From Piscicola geometra (lineage: Eukaryota; Annelida; Clitellata; Hirudinida; Piscicolidae), in NCBI GenBank assembly GCA_943735955.1, contig OX030955.1, positions 13,233,383 through 13,297,382 of the forward strand: a stretch of DNA of 64,000 nt, in the 5' to 3' direction. Below the pieces are notes generated by a model. That model was given only the letters and a program-made list of their open reading frames with translations, did no database searches and had not been told where the DNA came from. A program made the position numbers and the translations under genes. Below, piece by piece: positions 15,001 through 30,000 of the stretch (positions within the stretch are counted from its first letter, which is position 1; each line of letters begins with the position of its first letter).

Positions 15001-18000
15001 AGAATCAACAAGTGTGCCAACTGCTGTATCGACAACAGTGCCGACTACTGTATCATTGATGACAACAGAAACAACAAGTGTGCCAACTGCTGTATCGACA
15101 ACAGCGCCGACTACTGTATCATTGATGACAACAGAAACAACAAGTGTGCCAACTGCTGTATCGACAACAGTGCCGACTACTGTATCAATGATGACAACAG
15201 AATCAACAAGTGTGCCAACTGCTGTATCGACAACAGTGCCGACTACTGTATCAATGATGACAACAGAATCAACAAGTGAACCAACTGCTGTATCGACAAC
15301 ATTACCGACTACTGTATCAATGATGACAACAGAATCAACAAGTGTGCCAACTGCTGAATCGACAACAGTGCCGACTACTGTATCAATGATGACAACAGAA
15401 TCAACAAGTGTGCCAACTGCTGTATCGACAACTGTGCCGACTACTGTATCAATGATGACAACAGAATCAACAAGTGTGCCAACTGCTGTATCGACAACAG
15501 TGCCGACTACTGTATCATTGATGACAACAGAATCAACAAGTGTGCCAACTGCTGTATCGACAACAGTGCCGACTACTGTATCAATGATGACAACAAAATC
15601 AACAAGTGTGCCAACTGCTGTATCGACAACAGCGCCGACTACTGTATCAATGATGACAACAGAATCAACAAGTGTGCCAACTGCTGTATCGACAACAGTG
15701 CCGACTACTGTATCAATGATGACAACAGAATCAACAAGTGTGCCAACTGCTGTATCGTCAACAGTGCCGACTACTGCATCAATGATGACAACAGAATCAA
15801 CAAGTGTGCCAACTGCTGTATCGACAACAGTGCCGACTACTGTATTAATGATGACAACAGAATCAACAAGTGTGCCAACTGCTGTATCAACAACAGTGCC
15901 GACTACTGTATCAATGATGACAACAGAATCAACAAGTGTGCCAACTGCTGTATCGACAACAGTGCCGACTACTGTATCAATGATGACAACAGAATCAACA
16001 AGTGTGCCAACAACTGTATCGACAACAGTGCCGACTACTGTATCAATGATGAAAACAGAATCAACAAGTGTGCCAACTGCTGTATCGACAACAGTGCCGA
16101 CTATTGTATCAATGATGAAAACAGAATCAACAAGTGTGCCAACTGCTGTATCAACAACAGTGCCGACTACTGTATCAATGATGACAACAGAATCAACAAG
16201 TGTGCCAACTGCTGTATCGACAACAGTGCCGACTACTGTATCAATGATGACAACAGAATCAACAAGTGTGCCAACTGCTGTATCGACAACAGCGCCGACT
16301 ACTGTATCAATGATGACAACAGAATCAACAAGTGTGCCAACTGCTGTATCGACAACAGTGCCGACTACTGTATCAATGATGACAACAGAATCAACAAGTG
16401 TGCCAACTGCTTTATCGTCAACAGTGCCGACTACTGTATCAATGATGACAACAGAATCAACAAGTGTGCCAACTGCTGTATCGACAACAGTGCCGACTAC
16501 TGTATTAATGATGACAACAGAATCAACAAGTGTGCCAACTGCTGTATCGACAACAGTGCCGACTACTGTATTAATGATGACAACAGAATCAACAAGTGTG
16601 CCAACTGCTGAATCGACAACAGTGCCGACTACTGTATCAATGATTACAACAGAATCAACAAGTGTGCCAACTGCTGTATCGACAGCAGTGCCGACTACTG
16701 TATCAATGATGACAACAGAATCAACAAGTGTGCCAACTACTGTATCGACAACAGTGCCGACTACTGTATCAATGATGACAACAGAATCAACAAGTGTGCC
16801 AACTGCTGTATCGACAACAGTGCCGACTACTGTATCAATGATGACAACAGAATCAACAAGTGTGCCAACTGCTGTATCGACAACAGTGCCGACTACTGTA
16901 TCAATGATGACAACAGAATCAACAAGTGTGCCAACTGCTGTATCGACAACAGTGCCGACTACTGTATCAATGATGACAACAGAATCAACAAGTGTGCCAA
17001 CTGCTGTATCGACAACAGTGCCGACTACAGTATCAATGATGACAACAGAATCAACAAGTGTGCCAACTGCTGTATCGACAACAGTGCCGACTACTGTATT
17101 AATGATGACAACAGAATCAACAAGTGTGCCAACTGCTGAATCGACAACAGTGCCGACTACTGTATCAATGATGACAACAGAATCAACAAGTGTGCCAACT
17201 GCTGTATCGACAGCAGTGCCGACTACTGTATCAATGATGACAACAGAATCAACAAGTGTGCCAACAACTGTATCGACAACAGTGCCGACTACTGTATTAA
17301 TGATGACAACAGAATCAACAAGTGTGCCAACTGCTGTATCGACAACAGTGCCGACTACTGTATCAATGATGACAACAGAATCAACAAGTGTGCCAACTGC
17401 TGTATCGACAACAGTGCCGACTATTGTATCAATGATGACAACAGAATCAACAAGTGTGCCAACTGCTGTATCGACAACAGTGCCGACTACTGTATCAATG
17501 ATGACAACAGAATCAACAAGTGTGCCAACTGCTGAATCGACAACAGTGCCGACTACTGTATCAATGATGACAACAGAATCAACAAGTGTGCCAACTGCTG
17601 TATCGACAGCAGTGCCGACTACTGTATCAATGATGACAACAGAATCAACAAGTGTGCCAACAACTGTATCGACAACAGTGCCGACTACTGTATCAATGAT
17701 GAAAACAGAATCAACAAGTGTGCCAACTGCTGTATCGACTACAGTGCCGACTACTGTATCAATGATGACAACAGAATCAACAAGTGTGCCAACTGCTGTA
17801 TCGACAACAGTGCCGACTATTGTATCAATGATGACAACAGAATCAACAAGTGTGCCAACTGCTGTATCGACAACAGTGCCGACTACTGTATCAATGATGA
17901 CAACAGAATCAACAAGTGTGCGAACTGCTGTATCGACAACAGCGCCGACTACTGTATCAATAATGACAACAGAATCAACAAGTGTGCCAACTGCTGTATC

Positions 18001-21000
18001 GACAACAGTGCCGACTACTGTATCAATGATGACAACAGAATCAACAAGTGTGCCAACTGCTGTATCGACAACAGTGCCGACTACTGTATCAATGATGACA
18101 ACAGAATCAACAAGTGTGCCAACTGCTGTATCGACAACAGTGCCGACTACAGTATCAATGATGACAACAGAATCAACAAGTGTGCCAACTGCTGTATCGA
18201 CAACAGTGCCGACTACTGTATTAATGATGACAACAGAATCAACAAGTGTGCCAACTGCTGAATCGACAACAGTGCCGACTACTGTATCAATGATGACAAC
18301 AGAATCAACAAGTGTGCCAACTGCTGTATCGACAGCAGTGCCGACTACTGTATCAATGATGACAACAGAATCAACAAGTGTGCCAACTGCTGTATCGACA
18401 ACAGCGCCGACTACTGTATCAATGATGACAACAGAATCAACAAGTGTGCCAACTACTGTATCGACAACAGTGCCGACTACTGTATCAATGATGACAACAG
18501 AATCAACAAGTGTGCCAACTGCTGTATCGACAACAGTGCCGACTACTGTATCAATGATGACAACAGAATCAACAAGTGTGCCAACTGCTGTATCGACAAC
18601 AGTGCCGACTACTGTATCAATGATGACAACAGAATCAACAAGTGTGCCAACTGCTGTATCGACAACAGTGCCGACTACTGTATCAATGATGACAACAGAA
18701 TCAACAAGTGTGCCAACTGCTGTATCGACAACATTGCCGACTACAGTATCAATGATGACAACAGAATCAACAAGTGTGCCAACTGCTGTATCGACAACAG
18801 TGCCGACTACTGTATTAATGATGACAACAGAATCAACAAGTGTGCCAACTGCTGAATCGACAACAGTGCCGACTACTGTATCAATGATGACAACAGAATC
18901 AACAAGTGTGCCAACTGCTGTATCGACAGCAGTGCCGACTACTGTATCAATGATGACAACAGAATCAACAAGTGTGCCAACAACTGTATCGACAACAGTG
19001 CCGACTACTGTATTAATGATGACAACAGAATCAACAAGTGTGCCAACTGCTGTATCGACAACAGTGCCGACTACTGTATCAATGATGACAACAGAATCAA
19101 CAAGTGTGCCAACTGCTGTATCGACAACAGTGCCGACTATTGTATCAATGATGACAACAGAATCAACAAGTGTGCCAACTGCTGTATCGACAACAGTGCC
19201 GACTACTGTATCAATGATGACAACAGAATCAACAAGTGTGCCAACTGCTGAATCGACAACAGTGCCGACTACTGTATCAATGATGACAACAGAATCAACA
19301 AGTGTGCCAACTGCTGTATCGACAGCAGTGCCGACTACTGTATCAATGATGACAACAGAATCAACAAGTGTGCCAACAACTGTATCGACAACAGTGCCGA
19401 CTACTGTATCAATGATGAAAACAGAATCAACAAGTGTGCCAACTGCTGTATCGACTACAGTGCCGACTACTGTATCAATGATGACAACAGAATCAACAAG
19501 TGTGCCAACTGCTGTATCGACAACAGTGCCGACTATTGTATCAATGATGACAACAGAATCAACAAGTGTGCCAACTGCTGTATCGACAACAGTGCCGACT
19601 GCTGTATCAATGATGACAACAGAATCAACAAGTGTGCGAACTGCTGTATCGACAACAGCGCCGACTACTGTATCAATGATGACAACAGAATCAACAAGTG
19701 TGCCAACTGCTGTATCGACAACAGTGCCGACTACTGTATCAATGATGACAACAGAATCAACAAGTGTGCCAACTGCTGTATCGACAACAGTGCTGACTAC
19801 TGTATCAATGAAGACAACAGAATCAACAAGTGTGCCAACTGCTGTATCGACAACAGTGCCGACTTCTGTATCAATGATGACAACAGAATCAACAAGTGTA
19901 CCAACTGCTGTATCGACAACAGTACCGACTACTGTATCAATGATGACAACAAAATCAACAAGTGTGCCAACTGCTGTATCGACAACAGTGCCGACTACTC
20001 TATCAATGATGACAACAGAATCAACAAGTGTGCCAACTGCTGTATCGACAACAGTGCCGACTACTGTATCAATGATGACAACAGAATCAACAAGTGTGCC
20101 AACTGCTGTATCGACAACAGTGCCGACTACTGTATCATTGATGACAACAGAAACAACAAGTGTGCCAACTGCTGTATCGACAACAGCGCCGACTACTGTA
20201 TCATTGATGACAACAGAAACAACAAGTGTGCCAACTGCTGTATCGACAACAGTGCCGACTACTGTATCAATGATGACAACAGAATCAACAAGTGTGCCAA
20301 CTGCTGTATCGACAACAGTGCCGACTACTGTATCAATGATGACAACAGAATCAACAAGTGAACCAACTGCTGTATCGACAACATTACCGACTACTGTATC
20401 AATGATGACAACAGAATCAACAAGTGTGCCAACTGCTGAATCGACAACAGTGCCGACTACTGTATCAATGATGACAACAGAATCAACAAGTGTGCCAACT
20501 GCTGTATCGACAACTGTGCCGACTACTGTATCAATGATGACAACAGAATCAACAAGTGTGCCAACTGCTGTATCGACAACAGTGCCGACTACTGTATCAT
20601 TGATGACAACAGAATCAACAAGTGTGCCAACTGCTGTATCGACAACAGTGCCGACTACTGTATCAATGATGACAACAAAATCAACAAGTGTGCCAACTGC
20701 TGTATCGACAACAGCGCCGACTACTGTATCAATGATGACAACAGAATCAACAAGTGTGCCAACTGCTGTATCGACAACAGTGCCGACTACTGTATCAATG
20801 ATGACAACAGAATCAACAAGTGTGCCAACTGCTGTATCGTCAACAGTGCCGACTACTGTATCAATGATGACAACAGAATCAACAAGTGTGCCAACTGCTG
20901 TATCGACAACAGTGCCGACTACTGTATTAATGATGACAACAGAATCAACAAGTGTGCCAACTGCTGTATCAACAACAGTGCCGACTACTGTATCAATGAT

Positions 21001-24000
21001 GACAACAGAATCAACAAGTGTGCCAACTGCTGTATCGACAACAGTGCCGACTACTGTATCAATGATGACAACAGAATCAACAAGTGTGCCAACAACTGTA
21101 TCGACAACAGTGCCGACTACTGTATCAATGATGAAAACAGAATCAACAAGTGTGCCAACTGCTGTATCGACAACAGTGCCGACTATTGTATCAATGATGA
21201 AAACAGAATCAACAAGTGTGCCAACTGCTGTATCAACAACAGTGCCGACTACTGTATCAATGATGACAACAGAATCAACAAGTGTGCCAACTGCTGTATC
21301 GACAACAGTGCCGACTACTGTATCAATGATGACAACAGAATCAACAAGTGTGCCAACTGCTGTATCGACAACAGCGCCGACTACTGTATCAATGATGACA
21401 ACAGAATCAACAAGTGTGCCAACTGCTGTATCGACAACAGTGCCGACTACTGTATCAATGATGACAACAGAATCAACAAGTGTGCCAACTGCTTTATCGT
21501 CAACAGTGCCGACTACTGTATCAATGATGACAACAGAATCAACAAGTGTGCCAACTGCTGTATCGACAACAGTGCCGACTACTGTATTAATGATGACAAC
21601 AGAATCAACAAGTGTGCCAACTGCTGTATCGACAACAATGCCGACTACTGTATCAATGATGACAACAGAATCAACAAGTGTGCCAACTGCTGTATCGACA
21701 ACAGTGCCGACTACTGTATCAATGATGACAACAGAATCAACAAGTGTGCCAACAACTGTATCGACAACAGTGCCGACTACTGTATCAATGATGAAAACAG
21801 AATCAACAAGTGTGCCAACTGCTGTATCGACAACAGTGCCGACTACTGTATCAATGATGAAAACAGAATCAACGAGTGTGCCAACTGCTGTATCGACAAC
21901 AGTGCCGACTACTGTATCAATGATGACAACAGAATCAACAAGTGTGCCAACTGCTGTATCGACAATAGTGCCGACTACTGTATCAATGATGACAACAGAA
22001 TCAACAAGTGTGCCAACTGCTGTATCGACAACAGTGCCGACTACTGTATCAATGATGAAAACAGAATCAACAAGTGTGCCAACTGCTGTATCGACAACAG
22101 TGCCGACTACTGTATCAATGATGACAACAGAATCAACAAGTGTGCCAATTGCTGTATCGACAACAGTGCCGACTATTGTATCAATGATGACAACAGAATC
22201 AACAAGTGTGCCAACAGCTGTATCGACAACAGTGCCGACTACTGTATCAATGATGACAACAGAATCAACAAGTGTGCCAACTGCTGTATCGACAACAGTG
22301 CCGACTACTGTATCAATGATGACAACAGAATCAACAAGTGTGCCAACTGCTGTATCGACAACAGCGCCGACTACTGTATCAATGATGACAACAGAATCAA
22401 CAAGTGTGCCAACTGCTGTATCGACAACAGTGCCGACTACTGTATCAATGATGACAACAGAATCAACAAGTGTGCCAACTGCTGTATCGACAACAGTGCC
22501 GACTACTGTATCAATGATGACAACAGAATCAACAAGTGTGCCAACTGCTGTATCGACAACAGTGCCGACTATTGTATCAATGATGACAACAGAATCAACA
22601 AGTGTGCCAACTGCTGTATCGACAACAGTGCCGACTACTGTATCATTGATGACAACAGAATCAACAAGTGTGCCAACTGCTGTATCGACAACAGTGCCGA
22701 CTACTGTATCAATGATGACAACAGAATCAACAAGTGTGCCAACTGCTGTATCGACAACAGTGCCGACTACTGTATCAATGATGACAACAGAATCAACAAG
22801 TGTACCAACTGCTGTATCGACAACAGTACCGACTACTGTATCAATGATGACAACAGAATCAACAAGTGTGCCAACTGCTGAATCGACAACAGTGCCGACT
22901 ACTGTATCAATGATGACAACAGAATCAACAAGTGTGCCAACTGCTGTATCGACAACTGTGCCGACTACTGTATCAATGATGACAACAGAATCAACAAGTG
23001 TGCCAACTGCTGTATCGACAGCAGTGCCGACTACTGTATCAATGATGACAATAGAATCAACAAGTGTGCTAACTGCTGTATCGACAACAGTGCCGACTAC
23101 TGTATCAATGATGACAACAGAATCAACAAGTGTGCCAACTGCTGTATCGACAACAGTGCCGACTACTGTATCATTGATGACAACAGAATCAACAAGTGTG
23201 CCAACTGCTGTATCGACAACAGTGCCGACTACTGTATCAATGATGACAACAGAATCAACAAGTGTGCCAACTGCTGTATCGACAACAGTGCCGACTACTG
23301 TATCAATGATGTCAACAGAATCAACAAGTGTGCCAACTGCTGTATCGACAACAGTGCCGACTACTGTATCAATGATGACAACAGAATCAACAAGTGTGCC
23401 AACTGCTGTATCGACAACAGTGCCGACTACTGTATCAATAATGACAACAGAATCAACAAGTGTGCCAACTGCTGTATCGTCAACAGTGCCGACTACTGTA
23501 TCAATGATGACAACAGAATCAACAAGTGTGCCAACTGCTGTATCGACAACAGTGCCGACTACTGTATTAATGATGACAACAGAATCAACAAGTGTGCCAA
23601 CTGCTGTATCGACAACAGTGACGACTACTGTATCAATGATGACAACAGAATCAACAAGTGTGCCAACTGCTGTATCGACAACAGTGCCGACTACTGTATC
23701 AATGATGACAACAGAATCAACAAGTGTGCCAACAACTGTATCGACAACAGTGCCGACTACTGTATCAATGATGAAAACAGAATCAACAAGTGTGCCAACT
23801 GCTGTATCGACAACAGTGCCAACTACTGTATCAATGATGAAAACAGAATCAACAAGTGTGCCAACTGCTGTATCGACAACAGTGCCGACTACTGTATCAA
23901 TGATGACAACAGAATCAACAAGTGTGCCAACTGCTGTATCGACAACAGTGCCGACTACTGTATCAATGATGACAACAGAATCAACAAGTGTGCCAACTGC

Positions 24001-27000
24001 TGTATCGACAACAGTGCCGACTACTGTATCAATGATGACAACAGAATCAACAAGTGTGCCAACTGCTGTATCGACAACAGTGCCGACTACTGTATCAATG
24101 ATGATAACAGAATCAACAAGTGTGCCAACTGCTGTATCGACAACAGTGCCGACTACTGTATCAATGATGACAACAGAATCAACAAGTGTGCCAACTGCTG
24201 TATCGACAACAGTGCCGACTACTGTATCAATGATAACAACAGAATCAACAAGTGTGCCAACTGCTGTATCGACAACAGCGCCGACTACTGTATCAATGAT
24301 GACAACAGAATCAACAAGTGTGCCAACAACTGTATCGACAACAGTGCCGACTACTGTATCAATGATGACAACAGAATCAACAAGTGTACCAACTGCTGTA
24401 TCGACAACAGTACCGACTACTGTATCAATGATGACAACAGAATCAACAAGTGTGCCAACTGCTGAATCGACAACAGTGCCGACTACTGTATCAATGATGA
24501 CAACAGAATCAACAAGTGTGCCAACTGCTGTATCGACAACTGTGCCGACTACTGTATCAATGATGACAACAGAATCAACAAGTGTGCCAACTGCTGTATC
24601 GACAGCAGTGCCGACTACTGTATCAATGATGACAACAGAATCAACAAGTGTGCCAACAACTGTATCGACAACTGTGCCGACTACTGTATCAATGATGACA
24701 ACAGAATCAACAAGTGTGCCAACTGCTGTATCGACAGCAGTGCCGACTACTGTATCAATGATGACAACAGAATCAACAAGTGTGCTAACTGCTGTATCGA
24801 CAACAGTGCCGACTACTGTATCAATGATGACAACAGAATCAACAAGTGTGCCAACTGCTGTATCGACAACAGTGCCGACTACTGTATCATTGATGACAAC
24901 AGAATCAACAAGTGTGCCAACTGCTGTATCGACAACAGCGCCGACTACTGTATCAATGATGACAACAGAATCAACAAGTGTGCCAACAACTGTATCGACA
25001 ACAGTGCCGACTACTGTATCAATGATGAAAACAGAATCAACAAGTGTGCCAACTGCTGTATCGACAACAGTGCCGACTACTGTATCAATGATGACAACAG
25101 AATCAACAAGTGTGCCAATTGCTGTATCGACAACAGTGCCGACTATTGTATCAATGATGACAACAGAATCAACAAGTGTGCCAACAGCTGTATCGACAAC
25201 AGTGCCGACTACTGTATCAATGATGACAACAGAATCAACAAGTGTGCCAACTACTGTATCGACAACAGTGCCGACTACTGTATCAATGATGACAACAGAA
25301 TCAACAAGTGTGCCAACTGCTGTATCGACAACAGCGCCGACTACTGTATCAATGATGACAACAGAATCAACAAGTGTGCCAACTGCTGTATCGACAACAG
25401 TGCCGACTACTGTATCAATGATGACAACAGAATCAACAAGTGTGCCAACTGCTGTATCGACAACAGTGCCGACTACTGTATCAATGATGACAACAGAATC
25501 AACAAGTGTGCCAACTGCTGTATCGACAACAGTGCCGACTATTGTATCAATGATGACAACAGAATCAACAAGTGTGCCAACTGCTGTATCGACAACAGTG
25601 CCGACTACTGTATCAATGATGACAACAGAATCAACAAGTGTGCCAACTGCTGTATCGACAACAGTGCCGACTACTGTATCAATGATAACAACAGAATCAA
25701 CAAGTGTGCCAACTGCTGTATCGACAACAGCGCCGACTACTGTATCAATGATGACAACAGAATCAACAAGTGTGCCAACAACTGTATCGACAACTGTGCC
25801 GACTACTGTATCAATGATGACAACAGAATCAACAAGTGTGCCAACTGCTGTATCGACAGCAGTGCCGACTACTGTATCAATGATGACAACAGAATCAACA
25901 AGTGTGCTAACTGCTGTATCGACAACAGTGCCGACTACTGTATCAATGATGACAACAGAATCAACAAGTGTGCCAACTGCTGTATCGACAACAGTGCCGA
26001 CTACTGTATCATTGATGACAACAGAATCAACAAGTGTGCCAACTGCTGTATCGACAACAGCGCCGACTACTGTATCAATGATGACAACAGAATCAACAAG
26101 TGTGCCAACAACTGTATCGACAACAGTGCCGACTACTGTATCAATGATGAAAACAGAATCAACAAGTGTGCCAACTGCTGTATCGACAACAGTGCCGACT
26201 ACTGTATCAATGATGACAACAGAATCAACAAGTGTGCCAATTGCTGTATCGACAACAGTGCCGACTATTGTATCAATGATGACAACAGAATCAACAAGTG
26301 TGCCAACAGCTGTATCGACAACAGTGCCGACTACTGTATCAATGATGACAACAGAATCAACAAGTGTGCCAACTACTGTATCGACAACAGTGCCGACTAC
26401 TGTATCAATGATGACAACAGAATCAACAAGTGTGCCAACTGCTGTATCGACAACAGCGCCGACTACTGTATCAATGATGACAACAGAATCAACAAGTGTG
26501 CCAACTGCTGTATCGACAACAGTGCCGACTACTGTATCAATGATGACAACAGAATCAACAAGTGTGCCAACTGCTGTATCGACAACAGTGCCGACTACTG
26601 TATCAATGATGACAACAGAATCAACAAGTGTGCCAACTGCTGTATCGACAACAGTGCCGACTATTGTATCAATGATGACAACAGAATCAACAAGTGTGCC
26701 AACTGCTGTATCGACAACAGTGCCGACTACTGTATCAATGATGACAACAGAATCAACAAGTGTGCCAACTGCTGTATCGACAACAGTGCCGACTACTGTA
26801 TCAATGATAACAACAGAATCAACAAGTGTGCCAACTGCTGTATCGACAACAGCGCCGACTACTGTATCAATGATGACAACAGAATCAACAAGTGTGCCAA
26901 CAACTGTATCGACAACAGTGCCGACTGCTGTATCAATGATGAAAACAGAATCAACAAGTGTGCCAACTGCTGTATCGACAACAGTGCCGACTACTGTATC

Positions 27001-30000
27001 AATGATGACAACAGAATCAACAAGTGTGCCAATTGCTGTATCGACAACAGTGCCGACTATTGTATCAATGATGACAACAGAATCAACAAGTGTGCCAACA
27101 GCTGTATCGACAACAGTGCCGACTACTGTATCAATGATGACAACAGAATCAACAAGTGTGCCAACTGCTGTATCGACAACAGTGCCGACTACTGTATCAA
27201 TGATGACAACAGAATCAACAAGTGTGCCAACTGCTGTATCGACAACAGCGCCGACTACTGTATCAATGATGACAACAGAATCAACAAGTGTGCCAACTGC
27301 TGTATCGACAACAGTGCCGACTACTGTATCAATGATGACAACAGAATCAACAAGTGTGCCAACTGCTGTATCGACAACAGTGCCGACTACTGTATCAATG
27401 ATGACAACAGAATCAACAAGTGTGCCAACTGCTGTATCGACAACAGTGCCGACTATTGTATCAATGATGACAACAGAATCAACAAGTGTGCCAACTGCTG
27501 TATCGACAGCAGTGCCGACTACTGTATCAATGATGACAACAGAATCAACAAGTGTGCTAACTGCTGTATCGACAACAGTGCCGACTACTGTATCAATGAT
27601 GACAACAGAATCAACAAGTGTGCCAACTGCTGTATCGACAACAGTGCCGACTACTGTATCAATGATGACAACAGAATCAACAAGTGTACCAACTGCTGTA
27701 TCGACAACAGTACCGACTACTGTATCAATGATGACAACAGAATCAACAAGTGTGCCAACTGCTGAATCGACAACAGTGCCGACTACTGTATCAATGATGA
27801 CAACAGAATCAACAAGTGTGCCAACTGCTGTATCGACAACTGTGCCGACTACTGTATCAATGATGACAACAGAATCAACAAGTGTGCCAACTGCTGTATC
27901 GACAGCAGTGCCGACTACTGTATCAATGATGACAACAGAATCAACAAGTGTGCTAACTGCTGTATCGACAACAGTGCCGACTACTGTATCAATGATGACA
28001 ACAGAATCAACAAGTGTGCCAACTGCTGTATCGACAACAGTGCCGACTACTGTATCATTGATGACAACAGAATCAACAAGTGTGCCAACTGCTGTATCGA
28101 CAACAGTGCCGACTACTGTATCAATGATGACAACAGAATCAACAAGTGTGCCAACTGCTGTATCGACAACAGTGCCGACTACTGTATCAATGATGACAAC
28201 AGAATCAACAAGTGTGCCAACTGCTGTATCGACAACAGCGCCGACTACTGTATCAATGATGACAACAGAATCAACAAGTGTGCCAACTGCTGTATCGACA
28301 ACAGTGCCGACTACTGTATCAATGATGACAACAGAATCAACAAGTGTGCCAACTGCTGTATCGTCAACAGTGCCGACTACTGTATCAATGATGACAACAG
28401 AATCAACAAGTGTGCCAACTGCTGTATCGACAACAGTGCCGACTACTGTATTAATGATGACAACAGAATCAAAAAGTGTGCCAACTGCTGTATCGACAAC
28501 AGTGCCGACTACTGTATCAATGATGACAACAGAATCAACAAGTGTGCCAACTGCTGTATCGACAACAGTGCCGACTATTATATCAATGATGAAAACAGAA
28601 TCAACAAGTGTGCCAACTGCTGTATCGACAACAGTGCTGACTACTGTATCAATGATGACAACAGAATCAACAAGTGTGCCAACTGCTGTATCGACAACAG
28701 TGCCGACTACTGTATCAATGATGACAACAGAATCAACAAGTGTGCCAACTGCTGTATCGACAACAGCGCCGACTACTGTATCAATGATGACAACAGAATC
28801 AACAAGTGTGCCAACTGCTGTATCGACAACAGTGCCGACTACTGTATCAATGATGACAACAGAATCAACAAGTGTGCTAACTGCTGTATCGTCAACAGTG
28901 CCGACTACTGTATCAATGATGACAACAGAATCAACAAGTGTGCCAACTGCTGTATCGACAACAGTGCCGACTACTGTATTAATGATGACAACAGAATCAA
29001 CAAGTGTGCCAACTGCTGTATCGACAACAGTGCCGACTACTGTATCAATGATGACAACAGAATCAACAAGTGTGCCAACTGCTGTATCGACAACAGTGCC
29101 GACTACTGTATCAATGATGACAACAGAATCAACAAGTGTGCCAACAACTGTATCGACAACAGTGCCGACTACTGTATCAATGATGAAAACAGAATCAACA
29201 AGTGTGCCAACTGCTGTATCGACAACAGTGCCGACTACTGTATCAATGATGACAACAGAATCAACAAGTGAGCCAACTGCTGTATCGACAACAGTGCCGA
29301 CTATTGTATCAATGATGACAACAGAATCAACAAGTGTGCCAACTGCTGTATCGACAACAGTGCCGACTACTGTATCAATGATGACAACAGAATCAACAAG
29401 TGTGCCAACTGCTGTATCGACAACAGTGCCGACTACTGTATCAATGATGACAACAGAATCAACAAGTGTGCCAACTGCTGTATCGACAACAGCGCCGACT
29501 ACTGTATCAATGATGACAACAGAATCAACAAGTGTGCCAACTGCTGTATCGACAACAGTGCCGACTACTGTATCAATGATGACAACAGAATCAACAAGTG
29601 TGCCAACTGCTGTATCGTCAACAGTGCCGACTACTGTATCAATGATGACAACAGAATCAACAAGTGTGCCAACTGCTGTATCGACAACAGTGCCGACTAC
29701 TGTATTAATGATGACAACAGAATCAACAAGTGTGCCAACTGCTGTATCGACAACAGTGCCGACTACTGTATCAATGATGACAACAGAATCAACAAGTGTG
29801 CCAACTGCTGTATCGACAACAGTGCCGACTACTGTATCAATGATGACAACAGAATCAACAAGTGTGCCAACAACTGTATCGACAACAGTGCCGACTACTG
29901 TATCAATGATGAAAACAGAATCAACAAGTGTGCCAACTGCTGTATCGACAACAGTGCCGACTACTGTATCAATGATGACAACAGAATCAACAAGTGTGCC

